The translations under genes and the position numbers were made by a program. The notes beneath the pieces are model-generated. The model did no database searches, was not told where the DNA came from, and saw only the letters and a list, made by a program, of their open reading frames with translations. Shown here piece after piece: positions 60,760 through 64,000 of a stretch of DNA of 64,000 nucleotides. Each line of letters begins with the position of its first letter. Positions within the stretch are counted from its first letter, which is position 1. The stretch is from assembly GCA_034387635.1 (NCBI GenBank), contig JAOANU010000020.1, positions 124,001 to 188,000 on the forward strand. Reading direction: 5' to 3'. The stretch is from Rhodosporidiobolus odoratus. Taxonomy: Eukaryota > Basidiomycota > Microbotryomycetes > Sporidiobolales > Sporidiobolaceae.

Positions 60760-60853
60760 GCCCCTATGGCTCAGTGGCAGAGCGTTCGCCTAGTAAGCAG
60801 CTTCGGATCTTACCGGCAGCGAAAGGTCCATAGTTCGATCCTGTGTGGGGGCA
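60760..60853 (+). tRNA. tRNA-Thr (AGT) with a 22-nt intron
   Basis: Acceptor GCCCCTA pairs with TGGGGGC, discriminator A. D-stem GCTC/GAGC in GGCTCAGTGGCAGAGC. The anticodon stem TTCGC/GCGAA encloses CTAGTA, a 22-nt insert and the last loop A. Taking out the intron after position 37 leaves loop CTAGTAA with anticodon AGT (AGU, read after A-to-I editing). T-arm CATAGTTCGATCCTGTG. T5 follows three bases after the end. Confidence 0.9.
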
Positions 60854-61773
60854 TTCCTTTTTCCCCCTTCTGGGCTCCCCGTCTTCTTTTCTTTTTGTCC
60901 TCCATTTTTGCACTTGAATGCTGCCCTGGTGCACAGCCCCATCGCAGGACTGAGTTCCATGAGCTTGTGCAGTGGTGAAGAACAGTCGTTGTGTACAAGC
61001 AGGAAATGACATGTAGCCGGGTTGCAGACTCTTGGTAGGTTTGTGCAAGGCCGGAAGCTTTGCCTGCAATAGGGACACAGGGTTATGGAAGAAGCAAAAT
61101 TGGATGAGGGAAGTCTGAGACGAGTGAAGGCACTTGGTTCTTCCTTAGTTTAAAGGTCAATGTATCGACCAACACTCTTGAGGCTGCACCACAAGAACAA
61201 GGACCAGGGTGTGTTGCCGGAGAGTCCCGTAAGTGAATGCGTAGGGCAAAGACTACAACAAGTAAAGTCACCTGGAGAGTCTCGTAAGCGAATGTGTAGG
61301 GAACAAACCAGGGAGAGAGAGAAGCTTGTTCAACATCCCTCTTCTGACTCATCTTTTCCTCCCTTGATTGCCTCTGTTCCAAGCATTCTTGAACCATTCG
61401 TCTTGTAGTGATAGTTCATAGTAAGCCTGTGATTTGGACTGAGCCGGACTTACATTAGTACCCATCTAATGGATTGGACCAGGTGGATCCCTTTGTAGCT
61501 GTCCTGATGTAATTGCAAAATGGATCAAGCCATCAAGGCACCGTGTTTCTCTTGAGCTTTACCCCAATATTGGCCAAAAGATTTGCCTTCCAGTTCACTC
61601 CATACCTGCCCAGTTCACTGTTTTTCCTTTAGTGGGCAGTGTCACACCCACACTTCCACCTTGCAAGCAGAGCATCCCCAGGTACATGTGTGGCTTCTTG
61701 ACACCAATCAGAAAGACCAGAAGAAGAAGACAAAAAGATATTGTCTCGGACTGTGCTGCGGGAAAAAAAAAAA
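60854..61773. other. Gene-poor stretch between tRNA-Thr and tRNA-Asp
   Basis: No coding feature recognised. Contains the 30-bp imperfect direct repeat described separately. Confidence 0.4.
61217..61301 (+). repeat. Imperfect 30-bp direct repeat
   Basis: Copies at 61217-61246 and 61272-61301, 55 bp apart start to start, differ at four positions, all C/T transitions. The shared core includes GGAGAGTC then CGTAAG and TAGGG. Confidence 0.8.
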
Positions 61774-61845
61774 CTCTCTGGCCGGGAATCGAACCCGGGT
61801 CGCTGCCGTGACAAGGCAGAATACTAGCCTCTATACTACCAAAGA
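61774..61845 (-). tRNA. tRNA-Asp (GTC), intronless
   Basis: Read on the minus strand: acceptor TCTTTGG with CCAGAGA, discriminator G as expected for Asp, A-box GGTAGTATAGAGGCTAG, anticodon arm CTGCC-TTGTCAC-GGCAG with anticodon GTC, T-arm CCGGGTTCGATTCCCGG. 72 nt. A run of A on the plus strand (61763-61773) gives a T11 terminator on the transcribed strand. Confidence 0.95.
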
Positions 61846-62262
61846 CTTGCTTGTAAAAGAGGAAAAACAGATAGTATATAAAAAACCAAAACTGCTTGTC
61901 ACCTGTCTCCACCGGGTTTTCATCGCATCTCGCTATCATCACTGTCAAGCCGCTCTGCTGAACATCTGCACTAGCCTTAACCAGCACCTCTCTTGCCCTT
62001 TACAATCACTGTCACATCGAGTCCTCTAACTCTCCTCACACCCCTTCATTTCTCCCCTAACGGAGGCAGCCTGTCCTGCACGACACGCCACAACCTCCGC
62101 CCTCCGTTATTTGCTGCCATATAGACCTCCAAGGTCTACCGCGCTGTCCCCCGATCACTGGAAGGCGCGCAGTTGTCATCCCGCACTGTGGCTCATTGAG
62201 GCTGTACATTATTTCTTTGTACAATGGCATGCACCGGGACAAGATGGTTTTAGCTGACCGGT
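61846..62262. other. Intergenic
   Basis: About 400 bp downstream of tRNA-Asp's 5' end. Nothing recognised. Confidence 0.4.
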
Positions 62263-62934
62263 GTGACTATGCGCAGAGTCATGTCTGTCCGCTCCACAAC
62301 CATCTCTAGTCTGTCCCTTGCCAAGTCTCCCTTGCGGATCCCGCAGGATGTTGTTCAGCTCGTTGTTGCCGCCGCCACCGAAGAGGAGTATGAAAGCACA
62401 AGCAGAAGGATGCATGGACTGGCCTATCCGCTTCCTGGACATGACTGGGTGGAAGAAGCCGGCAAATTTGCCTTCTCCACTGTCACCCTCTCAACACTCG
62501 ATTCCCTCCTTTACCTTCCTCAGTCTATCGCAGCCTCACTCCTACAACTCACGGTCGCACAGCCCACACTTCTAGCATCAGCAGTGAATCTGCTTCAATT
62601 GAAGCTCCGCCTTTGCATCAACCTCTGCGACCTTGGAATAAACGCAGACATGGAGACGACTCTCGGGTTTGTCACACTTCCCGCATCAGGCGCAGCGCTG
62701 AATGAGCTGAGCTGCCTGCACATCGATTGCCCTTGGGTAGAGTTCTTTGCCGAGGTGATCTTCTGGTCCTCCCACCTCCATACCCTTGCCAAGCTGCCAA
62801 AGCTACAGAGCCTTAAGCTATTGGTACCCATTGGGTATTATTGCAGTAGGATCATCAATACAGGCCTAGACCACCCATATCTCATAAAGTTGCAAGAGCT
62901 AGCACTCAGCATTGTGTGGGTACCCCAACACTGA
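62263..62934 (+). CDS. Hypothetical leucine-rich protein, possible F-box relative
   Basis: 223-aa open frame. An RIPQDVVQLVVAAATEE segment resembles a degenerate F-box helix. Leucine-rich stretches follow (LLQLTVAQPTLLASAVNLLQ, LAKLPKLQSLKLLVPIGYY, LIKLQELALSIVW). It stops with WVPQH without a clear C-terminal domain and may be truncated or lack a downstream exon. It lies in the lower-GC region. Similarity to the F-box families elsewhere in the window is suggestive only. Confidence 0.45.
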   Translation: MTMRRVMSVRSTTISSLSLAKSPLRIPQDVVQLVVAAATEEEYESTSRRMHGLAYPLPGHDWVEEAGKFAFSTVTLSTLDSLLYLPQSIAASLLQLTVAQPTLLASAVNLLQLKLRLCINLCDLGINADMETTLGFVTLPASGAALNELSCLHIDCPWVEFFAEVIFWSSHLHTLAKLPKLQSLKLLVPIGYYCSRIINTGLDHPYLIKLQELALSIVWVPQH

Positions 62935-64000
62935 GTATATTCCCATTCACTGCCTCAATGCGCTCATCATATTCCTGCTTCAGCCTGAGACTCTCATCAC
63001 TCTCTCCCTCAGCGGCCTCAGCACACACATCTTCACAAGGATCATGCCCTATTAGAGTATGTCCGCCAGTCATGTCGGGGGGAATCCGGGGGCCGGGACC
63101 CGGCCTCCGTATGAAGTCGGGGGACCAGGATCCTGATCTCCGGTCTGGATCCCGGTCCTTTTTCTGGCTCTCTACGACTTTGAAGCAGATGTCTCCTGCT
63201 CTTTGTAAGCCCTCTACAGGATATATAGGAGCCTAGAGTGGCAATCAAGGCAGTGTGAGGCCATGGACTCGAGTGAAGGAAGGCGGATTTGACTCTTTCT
63301 TACTTTCTTCTGCTACCCACACTTGCTGGAGTGTCCCTTCTCTCTGTAGATCCCTTGCTGCATGCAGATTCCACTACCTCGTGCCTAGCACTCTTACAGG
63401 ACTTCTATGTCTGCAAGTTCCACCTTTTTCCCAACTTGCCCGGTCAGACCAGGATTTCTCCAGTTTGCACTGGGAGATCGGGGTTGTTAGCTGCGAGAGC
63501 AGTTCAGTGTGGGCGGAAGACTCGAGGAGGAGTTGATGTTCGGTTTGGGAAGGTCAAAGTTGGAGGGTCAAATCTTTCTTCCCTGTGGTTTGTTGTAGGA
63601 CGCTGTTGGGAACAGTTGCCGGGCAAACGAACACTACTTCAAGTTTGAACAAGCCAAAAGCTTGAAAAAGGGCCTGAAATGCGAAGAAAAACAGCTTTTG
63701 ACTTTCTCTGTGCTGAAGGACTGGTATAGTTGGAGTCGCTTTTCTTTGCTCCTTGCTGCAACCCCCTCTATTGTCTGATGTTATGCATATTGGGCAAGCT
63801 TGGCCTGTACTGTGCTAAATCTTATCCGTCAAGGAACGCCTGCACTGCAAACTGAGTGAGCTAGATCGAGAGTATGGCTTGTAATGGGCTCTCCCTTCTC
63901 AGCTCTGTTCCGTTCTCCAGGAACACACTTCCCTGGGTCCAGTGGCCGCAACCAATAGCGGGTCTGCACACTGTCCGTGAATATACCCAACTTTTGTCAA
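62935..64000. other. Right-end segment, no gene recognised
   Basis: Contains GC-rich palindromes at 63091-63158. The 63255-63648 frames (93 and 119 aa) have no recognisable family. Confidence 0.4.
63091..63158 (+). repeat. Two adjacent GC-rich palindromes followed by T5
   Basis: GGCCGGGACCCGGCC at 63091-63105 is a palindrome with a 1-base centre. At 63122-63158 a 12-bp inverted repeat (GGACCAGGATCC with GGATCCCGGTCC, one mismatch) encloses a 13-base loop and is followed by TTTTT at 63159-63163. They stand out in an otherwise moderate-GC stretch. Confidence 0.8.

Overview
This window is nuclear DNA from a fungus, most likely a basidiomycete of the red-yeast (Pucciniomycotina/Microbotryomycetes-like) type. 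The evidence is high GC, many short introns of about 50-120 nt with donors dominated by GTGCGT/GTACGT, polypyrimidine-rich intron ends, Ser/Pro-rich low-complexity tails, and conserved eukaryotic genes on both strands with no operons. The species cannot be fixed from the sequence. Most gene models below were assembled by hand from splice phases. Those with all exons listed give an uninterrupted frame.

Layout. Bases 1-6,300: an intact F-box-like gene (minus), a frameshifted F-box/LRR pseudogene (plus), and a tail-to-tail pair of tiny HMG/YABBY-like genes that share an 81-nt exon. 6,368-15,000: mitochondrial ribosomal protein mL40, the TORC1 scaffold KOG1/Raptor (minus, about 6 kb) and the ubiquitin-like ATG12. 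15,569-26,722: a PPPDE-thioredoxin-PUL protein, a ketopantoate-reductase-like protein, a U1A/U2B''-type two-RRM protein and a large EGF-like single-pass membrane protein. 27,161-36,406: Elongator ELP4, mitochondrial aspartate aminotransferase, splicing factor ESS2/DGCR14 and a NOP6-like RRM protein. 36,702-46,099: a second intact F-box-like gene, a secreted beta-helix protein with a repeated Thr-rich tail, a TTC1-like TPR protein and an LRR protein. 46,754-53,418: a decayed F-box/LRR relic, a zeta-toxin-fold P-loop kinase-like protein and a low-complexity membrane protein. 54,936-58,034: exosome subunit CSL4 and Rab GDI. 58,100-64,000: a gene-poor stretch of visibly lower GC with three tRNA genes (Gly and Thr with introns, Asp without), a short LRR-like ORF and repeats.

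The genes do not form one pathway. Most are housekeeping: RNA processing and decay (U1A-like, ESS2, CSL4, NOP6-like), tRNA modification (ELP4), TORC1/autophagy (KOG1 and ATG12 are adjacent and divergent) and vesicle traffic (GDI). The most unusual material is the dispersed F-box/LRR family with broken members, the small HMG-like convergent pair, several introns that appear to need GC-AG splicing, and the compositionally distinct right end.
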